From positions 2,046,001 through 2,110,000 of the forward strand of contig OZ244066.1 of assembly GCA_965215545.1 (NCBI GenBank): a DNA stretch of 64,000 bases, in the 5' to 3' direction. The position numbers and the translations under genes are program-made. Origin of the DNA: MPNP01 sp965215545 (GTDB lineage Bacteria; Pseudomonadota; Alphaproteobacteria; Rhodobacterales; Rhodobacteraceae). This document shows, piece by piece, positions 17,315-26,663 of this stretch. Position 1 is the first letter of the stretch, and each line of letters starts with the position of its first letter. The notes under the pieces were generated by a model. It saw only the letters and a program-made list of their open reading frames with translations. It was not told the origin of the DNA and ran no database searches.

Positions 17315-17647
17315 ATGCTGTGTCTGCGTTGCCCGATCTGTGGACGGATGGCCGATGAGACCGAGATGCATGCTGCTGGCGAGGCCCATCTCGTCCGGGC
17401 GGGCCCGGCTTCAAGTGATGCCGAGTTCGAGGCCTACATGTTCCTGCGTGCCAACACCCAGGGGGTGAATTTCGAGCGCTGGGTCCATCAATTCGGCTGC
17501 GGCAAGTGGTTCCATGTGGCCCGTGACTCCACAACCCATCAGGTCTACGGGACCTACAGCGCCCAGACCACGGCACCTCCCGCTGACCTCGTTGAAGCCA
17601 TTGCCGCAGCGCGGGAGCCTGCAGGTGGCGCCGGCTCATTGGATTGA
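17315..17647 (+). CDS. soxD: Sarcosine oxidase subunit delta
   Basis: 110 residues, normal for the zinc-containing delta subunit. CLRCPICG at the N-terminus and FERWVHQFGCGKWFHVARDS supply the Cys/His zinc ligands; TTHQVYGTYSAQ is also typical. Located 65 bp after soxB and 39 bp before soxA, matching the canonical soxBDAG order. It acts as a structural component of the heterotetramer in the cytoplasm. Confidence 0.92.
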   Translation: MLCLRCPICGRMADETEMHAAGEAHLVRAGPASSDAEFEAYMFLRANTQGVNFERWVHQFGCGKWFHVARDSTTHQVYGTYSAQTTAPPADLVEAIAAAREPAGGAGSLD

Positions 17648-17686
17648 TGACATGATTCTGCCCACAAGACCGGAACGGGGACGACA

Positions 17687-20686
17687 ATGAGCGTTCGCCT
17701 GCCAAGCGGAGGACGCCGGATCGATCGGTCGCGCACCCTGGAATTCCGCTTCAATGGCCGGCAGCTCGATGGTCTGGCCGGCGATACCCTGGCATCGGCC
17801 CTGTTGGCCAACGGCCAGCGTCTCGTGGGCCGGAGTTTCAAATATCACCGCCCCCGCGGCATCGTCGCCAGCGGGCCGGAAGAACCCAACGGGCTGGTCA
17901 CTGTCACGACCGGGGGCACTTGTCGGCCCAACCAGCGTGTTACCCAGCGCGAGCTGGTGGCCGGGATGGACATACGGAGCCAGAATCACTGGCCCAGCCT
18001 TGCGTACGATATCGGCGAGTTGGCTGACCTGGCGTCTCCCCTGCTGCCCGCGGGATTTTATTACAAGACCTTCACCTGGCCGCGACCGGCCTGGAAGCAC
18101 CTCTACGAGCCGGTCATCCGGCAGGCTGCCGGCCTCGGCACGACGTCACTTGCCCGCGACGCAGCCAGCTACGAACACTATCATGCTCATATCGATGTGC
18201 TGATCATCGGTGCGGGATTGGCCGGATTGACCGCGGCCCGGGCCCTGGCACCGACGGGATTGCAGATCCTGATGCTTGAACAGGACACCGAGGCCGGGGG
18301 TCGCCTGGTCAGGGATCGCGCCATGATTGGTGATTGTCCCGCCCCGGACTGGCTGGCCGACCAGCTGGCCCATCTCGCCGCTTTCCCCAATCTTGCCACT
18401 CGCACCCGCACCCAGGCCATGGGGCACTATGATCATGGGCTGGTCCTGGCCGATGAATCCCTCCCGGCTGATGATGGGGCTGTCCATCACCGTCTCTGGC
18501 GCATTCGAGCCGACCGGATCATCCTGGCGACCGGTGCCATTGAACGACCGCTCTGTTTTGCGGGCAACGACCGCCCCGGTGTCATGCTGGCCTCGGCGGT
18601 GCGCGATTACGTGACGGATTATGGCGTCTCACCCGGGGACAGCACCGTGATCGCAACCAACAATGACGACGCCTACATCACGGCCATGACCCTGCTCGAT
18701 GCGGGTCTGGATGTCCCGACCATTCTTGACACCCGGGCCGGATCCGATGGGGAAATCCCTCTGATGGTGCAACAGCGGGGGGTCAGGATCCGCTACAACC
18801 AGGCCATTACGAATGTCCTGGGTCGCATGGCGGTCAAGGGGATCACGATCTGCAGCCAGGCGGGCGAAGGTGTGGAAAGCGGCACGATCGCCTGCGAGTG
18901 TCTGGCAATGTCGGGTGGCTGGTCACCGTCCCTGCACCTCTGGTCGCACTGTGGCGGCAGGACCCGCTGGGATGAGGCCGGTCTGCAGTTTCGACCGGAT
19001 GCCGAGTCCCCACCCTTGACCGCGGCGGGGACCCGTGCCATCCTGCCCATCGGCAGTGCCAACGGTAGCCATGCCACCGAAACCATCATCACCGAGGCCT
19101 GGGAGGCCGCCCGGTCTCTGGCGGTCGAGCACGGTCGGGCGGTCGAGGGATCCCCGGAGCCGATCAGCAGCATCATTGAATCGCCGGTCGAGGCGGCCTG
19201 GCTCCTCCCGCACGGCATGTCGGAGGCCGGCAGGGCCAAGGCGTGGGTTGATTTCCAGAATGATGTCAAGGTTGCCGATATCGACCTTGCGGTGCGGGAA
19301 GGCTATCAGAGTTCCGAACACGCCAAGCGCTACACGACCCTTGGCATGGCCACCGATCAGGGCAAGACATCCAACATCATCGGACTTGCCATCCTTTCCC
19401 GGGCTTGCAACCAGCCCATGGGCGAGGCGGCCACCACCACGTTCCGTCCTCCCTATGCTCCGCTCCCCCTCGGCTCGATTGCCGGCCGTGCGCGCGGCGC
19501 CCTGTTCATGCCTACCCGCAAGACTCCGCTTGATTCCTGGCATGCGGATCACGGTGCAATCTGGGAGCCGGTCGGGGCATGGCGCAAACCCTACTGCTAC
19601 TGCCAGCCAGATGAGACCGAATCAGAAGCCATCCAGCGCGAGGCCCGACGGGTCCGCTCGACGGTGGGACTCTTCGATGCGTCCACCCTTGGTAAACTCC
19701 TCGTTACGGGCCCCGATGCCGGCCAGTTCCTCGATCGCATCTACACGGGTCGAATCAGCACCATTCCCGTCGGCCGTTGCCGGTATGGTTTGATGTGCAA
19801 CGAGGATGGGTTCCTCATCGATGACGGGGTCATTGCCCGGCTCGCCACCGATCGCTTCCTCTGCCACACGACCTCCGGCGGGGCTGATCAGATCCATGGC
19901 TGGCTGGAAGAGTGGCTGCAGACCGAGTGGTGGGATCTGCAGGTCTATACCGCCAACCTGACCGAGGAGTCCGCCCAGATCGTCATTGCCGGCCCCGATG
20001 CCGCCAGTCTCCTCAAGACCCTGACGACACTCGATCTGGCCAGCGAATCCTTCCCGCCCATGGCCTGGCGCGAGGCCCAGGTGGCGGGCTGTCCGGCCCG
20101 GATCTATCGCATCTCCTTCTCGGGTGAGCAGTCTTTTGAAATCGCCGTGCCCGGACGGCATGGCATGACCCTCTGGAACGCGCTGGTTGCGGCGGGCCGG
20201 GACTATGCCCTGGAGCCCTATGGTACCGAGGCCATGCATATCCTGCGGGCCGAAAAAGGCTATGTTCTCATCGGCGATGAGACCGATGGCACCGTCACAC
20301 CGAATGATCTGGGCCTTGGCTGGGCCGTGAACATGTCCAAGGAGGATTTCATCGGCAAGCGGGGCCTGATGCGGCCCAACCTGAACCGTGCGGATCGCTG
20401 GCAGTTGGTGGGTCTCCAGTCCCTGGACTCCGCACATCCGCTGCCTGTCGGGGCGCATGCCGTCGCTGCCAGCCCCGGGGCCTATGGCCATCGTCCGATC
20501 CTGGGTCGGGTGACCTCAAGTTATGTCTCGCCGACCCTCAACACACCCATCGCCCTTGCCCTCCTGGCCGCCGGACGCTCCCGGCACGATGAGGTCATCG
20601 AATGGATCAGTGGCACACAATCCTTCCGGGCTCGGGTTACCAGCCCTGTCTTTTTTGACCCCGATGGAGACCGACTCCGTGGCTGA
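17687..20686 (+). CDS. soxA: Sarcosine oxidase subunit alpha
   Basis: 999 residues, full length. Domains in order: an N-terminal ferredoxin-like domain (about 1-100, FNGRQLDGLAGDTLASALLA, SFKYHRPRGIVASGPEEPN); a dinucleotide-binding region (about 170-450, IDVLIIGAGLAGLTAARALA) that binds NAD; and a C-terminal GcvT/aminomethyltransferase-like domain (about 610-990, GLFDASTLGKLLVTGPDAGQ, VNMSKEDFIGKRGL) that binds tetrahydrofolate and captures the formaldehyde unit. The stretch LGMATDQGKTSNIIGLAIL is characteristic. Overlaps soxG by 23 bp. Confidence 0.95.
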   Translation: MSVRLPSGGRRIDRSRTLEFRFNGRQLDGLAGDTLASALLANGQRLVGRSFKYHRPRGIVASGPEEPNGLVTVTTGGTCRPNQRVTQRELVAGMDIRSQNHWPSLAYDIGELADLASPLLPAGFYYKTFTWPRPAWKHLYEPVIRQAAGLGTTSLARDAASYEHYHAHIDVLIIGAGLAGLTAARALAPTGLQILMLEQDTEAGGRLVRDRAMIGDCPAPDWLADQLAHLAAFPNLATRTRTQAMGHYDHGLVLADESLPADDGAVHHRLWRIRADRIILATGAIERPLCFAGNDRPGVMLASAVRDYVTDYGVSPGDSTVIATNNDDAYITAMTLLDAGLDVPTILDTRAGSDGEIPLMVQQRGVRIRYNQAITNVLGRMAVKGITICSQAGEGVESGTIACECLAMSGGWSPSLHLWSHCGGRTRWDEAGLQFRPDAESPPLTAAGTRAILPIGSANGSHATETIITEAWEAARSLAVEHGRAVEGSPEPISSIIESPVEAAWLLPHGMSEAGRAKAWVDFQNDVKVADIDLAVREGYQSSEHAKRYTTLGMATDQGKTSNIIGLAILSRACNQPMGEAATTTFRPPYAPLPLGSIAGRARGALFMPTRKTPLDSWHADHGAIWEPVGAWRKPYCYCQPDETESEAIQREARRVRSTVGLFDASTLGKLLVTGPDAGQFLDRIYTGRISTIPVGRCRYGLMCNEDGFLIDDGVIARLATDRFLCHTTSGGADQIHGWLEEWLQTEWWDLQVYTANLTEESAQIVIAGPDAASLLKTLTTLDLASESFPPMAWREAQVAGCPARIYRISFSGEQSFEIAVPGRHGMTLWNALVAAGRDYALEPYGTEAMHILRAEKGYVLIGDETDGTVTPNDLGLGWAVNMSKEDFIGKRGLMRPNLNRADRWQLVGLQSLDSAHPLPVGAHAVAASPGAYGHRPILGRVTSSYVSPTLNTPIALALLAAGRSRHDEVIEWISGTQSFRARVTSPVFFDPDGDRLRG

Positions 20687-21221
20687 ACACCCCAATCCAG
20701 CCCCAGCCGTGACGCGACTTGCCGATCGCGGGATGCTGACGCTGCGCTGCGATCTCGGCAATGAAGAGATTCGCCGGGTCCTCACCAACAGATTGGGTCT
20801 GGCCCTGCCCGATACGGGCAGGATCATCTCTGATGGGGACGTATCCCTTGCCTGGATGTCCCCCGATGAGCTGCTCCTGATCGCCCCTCTCACGGTGATC
20901 CCGGATCATCTCGCCGCCCTCGGGGACGCACTTGCCGAGCATGCCAGCCTCCTTGCCGAGACATCGTCCCTGCGGACGCTCTTTCAGATCTCTGGCCCCG
21001 ATGTGCGTGATGTCCTGGCGCAGGAAACGCCCGCCAACCTCTCGCCCCGGGCTTTCGCCCCCGGTGATTTCCGTCGCACCCGCTTTGGCCAGGTTGCCGC
21101 CGCCCTCTGGCTCGAAGCCCCTGATGAGGCCCGTCTGGCTTGCCGGACATCTGAATCCGACTATGTCGAGGCCCTCCTCAAGGCCGCTGCAACCGGTCCG
21201 CATGTGGGCCATCTCGCATAG
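20664..21221 (+). CDS. soxG: Sarcosine oxidase subunit gamma
   Basis: 185 residues from ATG 20664, inside the end of soxA, as is common for soxG. Recognisable segments are the LTLRCDLGNEEIRRVL start, SLAWMSPDELLLIAPL, SLRTLFQISGPDVRDVLAQE and FAPGDFRRTRFGQVAAALWL, all typical of the gamma subunit, which resembles part of the GcvT fold. Last gene of the operon. No folate genes (purU, glyA, folD) follow within the window. Confidence 0.9.
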   Translation: METDSVAEHPNPAPAVTRLADRGMLTLRCDLGNEEIRRVLTNRLGLALPDTGRIISDGDVSLAWMSPDELLLIAPLTVIPDHLAALGDALAEHASLLAETSSLRTLFQISGPDVRDVLAQETPANLSPRAFAPGDFRRTRFGQVAAALWLEAPDEARLACRTSESDYVEALLKAAATGPHVGHLA

Positions 21222-21343
21222 CCTCCACTGCCCGGTCCGCGCATCCGCTTGCAAATCCTGCAACCCGTGCTTGCAGACTTGGCAATTGATTTGCCGGCCC
21301 GGATGATCACATTCCTCCCCGTCGCAACAGAAAGGGTCTTCCG

Positions 21344-21520
21344 ATGCCTCAACACGATCAACTCCAGGCCAGCGTTCAGGATGTCATCGATCAAGCTCAT
21401 ACGCTGCGGTCCATGGCTTTCCGGCGTGTGATCCAGACCGCATGGAACAAGGCCGTCGCAATGTTCGGGGCCCGGCCCCCCGCCACCAGCCGCGATCCCC
21501 TGATTCGGCATTCGGCTTGA
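21344..21520 (+). CDS. Small conserved-type protein of 58 residues, function unknown
   Basis: ATG 21344 is preceded by AAGGGT. The product begins MPQHDQLQASVQDVIDQAHT, continues LRSMAFRRVIQTAWNKAVAM and ends in DPLIRHSA. Third codon positions are strongly G/C biased, as in the flanking genes. Similar short proteins with an R-(A/S)-x-A-F-R-R helix occur in Rhodobacterales and relatives, without known function. It is shorter than most ORF-calling cut-offs and could be missed. It may be the last gene of the sox transcription unit, 122 bp after soxG. Confidence 0.55.
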   Translation: MPQHDQLQASVQDVIDQAHTLRSMAFRRVIQTAWNKAVAMFGARPPATSRDPLIRHSA

Positions 21521-22214
21521 GCAACGCCCCGACCCTGCGGGGCTGCGCAATGCAGAGGTGTGTCAGGCCCGGCACCTGTGACCGGTCGCTCTGCCGGTCA
21601 TGCCCGAGTCACGTCATCGAAGTTCGTGGTGAAACGGGAGTCCGGGCGTCCTCATCCTGGTCGAGCATGACCAGCGGCATGTTGCAAACCAGTTCCGGAC
21701 ACCGGTGGATCCGCAAGAACTGAACCTGCCGGTCCACACGGCGCACCTTCTCATCAGCGCCGTGGATCCTGCGTCGATCGCGTGCATGCCCAGCTGGGGT
21801 TGTGGATCCGATCCGGGTCGAACAGGACAGCCGGAACCGTTCCGGTCGGCAGCCGGCGTCCCGATCTCAGTCGTCGACCGGTCAACACGCGTCGACATGC
21901 GTCTGCCTCAGCCTGTGGCGGATGCTCCTGGTCTGCAGACTTGCCGCTGCATGCCCATGGGCAGAAGCCGGCATGGACCTTGCCCCATTGAATGATGGTC
22001 CTCTCCTGACGGGCTGCTTCCTGCTGGCCCTCAACAGCAGTGACTTCGGGCGATGTCACAGTCCGTATGCAGCCCGCCAACACAGCCCGCGCCGCCATGC
22101 TCCGGCGGCACCTGATGACGAAAATCCTGTCTGATGCCAGCGAGGGTTCATGATGTCACCCCGATCCATCAGCCGTTGCATCCGTCAATCGCAATTCCCG
22201 GGTTGGATTCTGTC
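21521..22214. other. Gene-free stretch of about 700 bp
   Basis: Only short, poorly biased open frames on both strands. One phrase (ILVEHDQRHVANQ in the plus frame near 21650) faintly resembles the end of an ABC ATPase, but neither side supports this. No RNA or repeat was recognised. Confidence 0.4.
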
Positions 22215-22382
22215 TCAAAAGAGCGACCAGCCCAGGATGATTGTGACAATCACACCCACCAGGCCGAAGACGATGGCATAGACGCAGCCGTAATGGATGC
22301 GGTCGTATTTGCCACCACCCAATCGACGGGCGTGCCATTGGCCGATGAGGGCGCCAAGGACGATGCCAAGCAGGATCAGCAC
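22215..22382 (-). CDS. Small two-segment membrane protein
   Basis: 55 residues from GTG 22382, preceded by AGAGGTCC. Two hydrophobic helices (LILLGIVLGALIGQW and YAIVFGLVGVIVTIILGWSL) flank a basic loop HARRLGGGKYDRIHYG. Tiny proteins of this layout are found widely in alphaproteobacteria, sometimes mislabelled as apolipoprotein acyltransferase. Codon usage fits the genome. Function unknown. The GTG start is the only plausible one. Confidence 0.55.
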   Translation of the reverse strand: MLILLGIVLGALIGQWHARRLGGGKYDRIHYGCVYAIVFGLVGVIVTIILGWSLF

Positions 22383-22649
22383 GGACCTCTGGACCTCAAC
22401 CCGGGTTCAATCCCGGGCAGGACAGGAAGCAGGGACCGTACCGATCATCGAATGACTTGCTGTTCAGTCGCTCGGGGTTCATAGATATGCCCGCACCTTG
22501 TCTCATGCACCGCACCTTGGGGTCATTGGCCAGGGGAGTCTACGGGTTCAATCAGTGGAGTTCAATGGAATCAGCAATCGTATCCCGGCCACCAGGCTGC
22601 TCCGGAGCCTGCCGCATGCCCCGCCTGGCGCACGTCTGAGCTGCCGATC

Positions 22650-23816
22650 ATGCTGATTCTGGGAGCCGGGCCCGCCGGGCTGGCGACAGCCCTGGCCTGT
22701 CACAGATTCGGTCTCGAATGCCGGATCCTGGACCGCTACGATGACCTCGTCCGCGGCCCGGGCGGCTTGCAGATCACGCCCAATGGCATGGCCGTCCTCA
22801 GCCACCTCGGCCTCGCTGACCCCCTGGCAGCAGTTGCCGAGCCAGCCACCCGGATCACGATTGCCCATCTGGCCACGGGCCAGCGTCTCTCCGACATCGC
22901 CACCCGCAGGTTGACCGGAACGAACCCGGTGCCCTACATCCTGCTCAAACGCAGTGACCTGATCCGTTGCCTGCGGGATGCTGTGCTGGCTGCTGGAATC
23001 CCGATTGAGACAGGCCGGTGCGTGACGCGTCTTGAGGCGACGCGCGATGGCATTGCATGGCAGACAACAAGCGGCCATGCCGGCGTGGCCCGGGCCATCG
23101 TGGGCGCCGATGGCATCAATTCGCTGGTCCGGTCCACCATCCTTGGCCCATCAACGCCGCCGCCCCCTCGTTATCGGGTCTGGCGAACGACCGTGGCCGC
23201 GGCCGGCAGTGCCATCGAACCCGGTCATGTGTCCCTGCATGTCGACCGGGGCCGGCACCTGGTCCGCTACCGAGCTGGCCGACATGGCGATGGCAATGGT
23301 ATGGGTGATGTCAATGTTGTGGCCGTTGAGGAGATCCGGGAGCCGCAGGATGATTCGCCTCAGGAGCCGCCCGCCTGGCTGGCTGGCAGACTGCCCGTTA
23401 CCGCGGCGAGTTTTGTCGACCCCGCTGGTCTCGTCCACACCCTGGCCACGGGCACACTCCACGCAAATGCCTGGTATCGTGAGCGGATGTGCCTCATCGG
23501 CGATGCCCTGCATCCCATGTTGCCATTTCTGGCCCAGGGGACCAACATGGCTCTGGAGGATGCCCATGTCCTGGCGCGGTCACTGGCTGGAGCCGGCGAC
23601 CTTGCAGCAGGGTTTGAGCGGTATCGGCAGGAACGAACGAAACGGATTGGACGTGTGATCAGGTTTTCAAATCACCAGGCATGGCTCAATCATGGCCTGT
23701 TGCCCCGACTGGGGCCCCGGGGCGCGGCAGGACTGCGCATCCTGAACACTGTCTGGCCCGACCTCCTGGCCCGCCGGTACCGATGGATCCTGACCGGGGA
23801 TGTGATCCGATCATGA
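22650..23816 (+). CDS. FAD-dependent aromatic-ring monooxygenase (class A flavoprotein)
   Basis: 388 residues. N-terminal FAD fold MLILGAGPAGLATALACHRF, the segment GADGINSLVRSTIL (D-G motif binding NADPH/FAD) and CLIGDALHPMLPFLAQGTNM followed by LEDAHVLARSL (G-D motif contacting FAD ribitol). This is the pattern of salicylate/3-hydroxybenzoate hydroxylase-type and UbiH-like single-component monooxygenases. The substrate cannot be deduced. The start has no leader; the motif begins at residue 2, so the ATG is tightly placed. It ends just before a TctC-type binding-protein gene, which may share its transcript. Confidence 0.85.
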   Translation: MLILGAGPAGLATALACHRFGLECRILDRYDDLVRGPGGLQITPNGMAVLSHLGLADPLAAVAEPATRITIAHLATGQRLSDIATRRLTGTNPVPYILLKRSDLIRCLRDAVLAAGIPIETGRCVTRLEATRDGIAWQTTSGHAGVARAIVGADGINSLVRSTILGPSTPPPPRYRVWRTTVAAAGSAIEPGHVSLHVDRGRHLVRYRAGRHGDGNGMGDVNVVAVEEIREPQDDSPQEPPAWLAGRLPVTAASFVDPAGLVHTLATGTLHANAWYRERMCLIGDALHPMLPFLAQGTNMALEDAHVLARSLAGAGDLAAGFERYRQERTKRIGRVIRFSNHQAWLNHGLLPRLGPRGAAGLRILNTVWPDLLARRYRWILTGDVIRS

Positions 23817-23823
23817 GACCATG

Positions 23824-24855
23824 ATGTCCCAACCGGTTGCAGTGAGGGCCACAATGCACCCTTTCCATCACGCCATCGCCCGGTCCTGCCGAGGATCGAT
23901 CCGCTGTATCCCTGACCTGTGCATGGCATGCCTGGCCCTGACGCTCATGACCCCGGCCCTGACAGCCCAGCCTGTCGAGACCCCAACACCCCTGCAGATC
24001 ATCACCGATGAGAGAGCCGATTCGGGCGTGCTGTTTGCAACGCGGATCATGGCCATTCGCTACGAAGCCATCACTGCCGCGCCCGTGACCATCCGGGACA
24101 GCACCGATGACAGGACAGTCCTTGCAACCTATCTTGACCAGATGCCCGACGATGGGGCGCTCCTGTTGTTCACCCACCGCCATCTCATCGAGATGCTGTC
24201 GGATCCCGATGGTGGACAACTTGCGGATCTTGTGCTGCTGGCTCGTGGCCTCAGCACCCCCCAGGTCCTGGTGTCCCGCTGCGACCGCTTTGTCGATGTC
24301 GGCACGATCCTGTCCGAGGAGTCCCGGGACAGGATCCGTTTCGGGGTGGCCGGGAGGGTCTCGTTTGATGCGCTGACGGCGCGGGCTTTCTGGCAACGAC
24401 TCCATGCCCGGGACCCCATCGTGGTCCCTGCGCACGACCATGCCGGACTCATCGATGCCCTGCACGATGACCAGATCGATCTTGCCATCATGAGTCTTGC
24501 CACCGCCAGCCGGGAAACGGCAGGATCGTTCTGCCGCCGCCTGCTTCTTGCCACCGAGTCCCCCGAACAGTTTCCCGACCTTCCGACGGCCGCATCGTTC
24601 GGTATCCCGGTCAGCATGATTCGCTTTGCCGGTTACATCGCCCGACCCCACGGTTCCGCTGAAGCCAGACAGGACCTGGCAGGGACACTGACTGATTCCA
24701 TGCGTTCGGTTGCCTACGGGGCCTTCCTTGCCCACAACGGCCTCGATGCCAATTCCGTTGCCGGATCGGAAAAGTGGTCGGCACAGATTCAGGCCATGAT
24801 CAAGACGCTGACACCCCTGCTGTCCGGGGCGACCCTGGCAACGGATCCCGACTGA
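23824..24855 (+). CDS. Bug/TctC-family periplasmic solute-binding protein
   Basis: About 343 residues. A long N-region precedes a hydrophobic signal (DLCMACLALTLMTPALTA) with likely cleavage after T-A-Q; ATG at 23854 would give a shorter leader. The mature part contains LLLFTHRHLIEMLSDPDG, FPDLPTAASFGIPVSMIRFA (the P-D-x-P-T motif of Bug receptors), and a C-terminal region of the form ARPHGSAEARQDLAGTLTD with W-x-x-x-I-x-x-M. These receptors bind carboxylates for tripartite tricarboxylate (TctAB) transporters, but no tctA or tctB is nearby. It is orphaned, as is common for this family. The sequence is rather divergent. Confidence 0.65.
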   Translation: MSQPVAVRATMHPFHHAIARSCRGSIRCIPDLCMACLALTLMTPALTAQPVETPTPLQIITDERADSGVLFATRIMAIRYEAITAAPVTIRDSTDDRTVLATYLDQMPDDGALLLFTHRHLIEMLSDPDGGQLADLVLLARGLSTPQVLVSRCDRFVDVGTILSEESRDRIRFGVAGRVSFDALTARAFWQRLHARDPIVVPAHDHAGLIDALHDDQIDLAIMSLATASRETAGSFCRRLLLATESPEQFPDLPTAASFGIPVSMIRFAGYIARPHGSAEARQDLAGTLTDSMRSVAYGAFLAHNGLDANSVAGSEKWSAQIQAMIKTLTPLLSGATLATDPD

Positions 24856-24905
24856 GGGTCCAATGGCGCCATCCGTGGCGTCCTGATGCAGACGTGTCAC
24901 CGGCA

Positions 24906-25865
24906 GCCTCGATGCCGGTACCGGGTCAGTCTGAAATTTCCCTCTTGCGGCAAGTTTCCGGACCGTTCGGCCTGGGGGGCCGCTTCCTCAATCCTCCGCA
25001 CCCGGTAGTCCAAGGACGATCCGCAAGCCGATCCTCCGACCACCGCCAGGGTCCGGCGGGTCGGTGGGCAAGGCATGGGCATGGCGCTTCCTTTCTCTGG
25101 CAGTGGGGGGGGGCGATCAATGGGCGGTCATCATGTTTCCGGCGGCGAGACCTCGACATCGCACCATTCGGCATAGGGTGGACCGCCGGCAGCTTCCCAC
25201 TCAGGCGATGGCCAGCGGGCCGGGCCACAGTTGGGGCCGGGGGCGAAGGTGGCCTGGTAGCCGAACCCATTGACGACATCGGGCGTCAGCAGGGTCTGCC
25301 CCGCGCCGTCCTTGAGGGAGCGGCAGGTTCTCCCGCCTCTAAGGCAGACATTGCCCCAGATGCGCAGGGTGAACGTGCCGCCGGTGGCGGGCTTCCAGCG
25401 CCCCTCGGACCAGAAGGTGCAGGCCCGGGCGATCGGGTCGCCACGGGAATGGCGGTCATCGGCGATGTGGTAGCGAACGAGCGGTCGGGGCGTGCCGGAC
25501 CGCTGCGCTTCCCAGCCCTCGGGGTTGAGCCGGGTGACCTTGGCGGGATTGCGGACCCAGGTCCTGGTGGTGCCGTCATCGTCACTGCCGCAGCGGCCGG
25601 CAGTGCCGATGGCGACGGTGGCGGTCCAGTTGGTGGCTTCAATGTCCAGGTTGCGGACGACGTTGGTGGCCTGGGAACCGAGCCGACTGGGTGGCTGGGC
25701 GATCAGGTTGCCCGGTCGCAGGCTGTTCACCTTGGCAGGGGCGGCCGCCCCGACCCAGGAAAAGCGCAAGGCCTCTGATGTCACCGAGGTCTGGGCGGTG
25801 GCGGGCGCCGTGAGGGCAAGGGCATGATTTCAAATTTCTGACCGGGACACTGCCTCGATGCCGGT
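24906..25865. mobile_element. Possible second secreted-protein cassette, bounded by 14-bp direct repeats
   Basis: GCCTCGATGCCGGT occurs at 24906-24919 and again at 25852-25865, immediately after the xthA stop region. Just inside them, CCGGGTCAGTCTGAAATTT (left) and the reverse complement of the right inner edge, CCCGGTCAGAAATTTG, are loosely alike and recall the ends of the 4618-5540 element. The only coding stretch inside is the 5'-truncated secreted-protein gene. No transposase. A run of nine G lies at 25105-25113. The boundaries are tentative because the inner repeats need a gap to align. Confidence 0.35.
25131..25829 (-). pseudogene. Cys-containing exported protein, truncated within its signal peptide
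   Basis: The open frame starts directly after an in-frame TGA (25830-25832). It reads ALALTAPATAQ, which looks like the last part of a signal peptide with A-T-A cleavage, but no ATG or ribosome-binding site precedes it. The mature sequence (about 220 residues) begins TSVTSEALRFSWVG and contains six or so cysteines, for example IGTAGRCGSDDDG, ARACTFWSEGRW, VCLRGGRTCRSL and YAEWCDVEVSPPET. No known domain is recognised. The signal-peptide end is nearly the same as that of the 4705-5451 gene (LTAPTPATAQ). A GTG at 25784 could initiate a cytosolic form. It probably lost its promoter and start when the cassette edge formed. Confidence 0.5.
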
Positions 25866-26644
25866 CAGCACTCGAGCTCGACCCAGATGGGGACATGGTC
25901 GGACGGTTTGTCGAGAGCACGGACGTGGCGGTCGATCTGGCAGTCGATCAGGCGATCGGCGGCCTGGGGCGTGAGCAGGAGATGGTCGATCCTGATGCCC
26001 TCGTCCCGTTGCCATTGACCACCCTGGTAGTCCCAGAATGTGTAGTGGCCGGGCTCACGGGTGAGGGTGCGGAAGGCATCGGTGTATCCCATGTTGAGCA
26101 TCCGGCGCCAGCGACTGCGGGTCTCGGGATGGAAGAGGGCATCGGCCCGCCAGGCGTCTGGCAGAGCGGCATCGTCCGGTTGGGGAATGACGTTGAAATC
26201 CCCGGCCACCACGGATGGGATTTCCAGCGCAAGGAGGTCGGCCAGACGGTCGATCATGCGGTCCATGAAAGCCAGTTTGTAGGGGAACTTGTCGCTGTCA
26301 ACCGGGTTGCCGTTGGGCAGGTACAGACAGCAGACATGCAGGGGGATGGGCGCATCGATGATGGCCTCGAGCCAGCGGGACTGCATGTCGGTGTCATCGC
26401 CGGGGAGTCCCGGCGTGACATCGATGAGTGGTGATTTTGACAGGATGGCCACGCCATTGAAGCCCTTCTGGCCATGGATGGCGATGTTGTAGCCAAGATC
26501 CTCGAGAGCGGCTGACGGAAAGGCCGTGTCGATGCACTTGATTTCCTGCAGGAGGGCCACATCCGGACGGCGTTCCGCCAGCCAGTCGAGCAGGCGCGGG
26601 AGGCGGGCCCGGATACCATTGATGTTGAACGTGGCGATCTTCAC
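25865..26644 (-). CDS. xthA: Exodeoxyribonuclease III
   Basis: 259 residues. Motifs of the ExoIII/AP endonuclease family: MKIATFNINGIRARL, VALLQEIKCIDTAFP (metal-binding Glu), YLPNGNPVDSDKFPYKLAF, SVVAGDFNVIPQPDDA (D-x-N), and C-terminal ALDKPSDHVPIWVELEC with the catalytic Asp-His. It excises abasic sites and degrades DNA 3' to 5' during base-excision repair in the cytoplasm. The stop codon lies at the edge of the 14-bp repeat of the neighbouring cassette, but the coding region is intact. Confidence 0.95.
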   Translation of the reverse strand: MKIATFNINGIRARLPRLLDWLAERRPDVALLQEIKCIDTAFPSAALEDLGYNIAIHGQKGFNGVAILSKSPLIDVTPGLPGDDTDMQSRWLEAIIDAPIPLHVCCLYLPNGNPVDSDKFPYKLAFMDRMIDRLADLLALEIPSVVAGDFNVIPQPDDAALPDAWRADALFHPETRSRWRRMLNMGYTDAFRTLTREPGHYTFWDYQGGQWQRDEGIRIDHLLLTPQAADRLIDCQIDRHVRALDKPSDHVPIWVELEC

Positions 26645-26663
26645 CCGGTGCCACCCGATTCGG

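Noticed and set aside
16014..17705. Long minus-strand open frame (563 codons) opposite soxB and soxD
   Set aside because: Shadow of the strongly G/C-biased third positions of the sense genes; no start signal or known motif.
25105..25113. G9 tract as a phase switch of the 25131-25829 gene
   Set aside because: It lies downstream of that gene's stop codons, so changing its length would not alter the reading frame. A C9 run at 2953-2961 likewise lies outside any supported gene.
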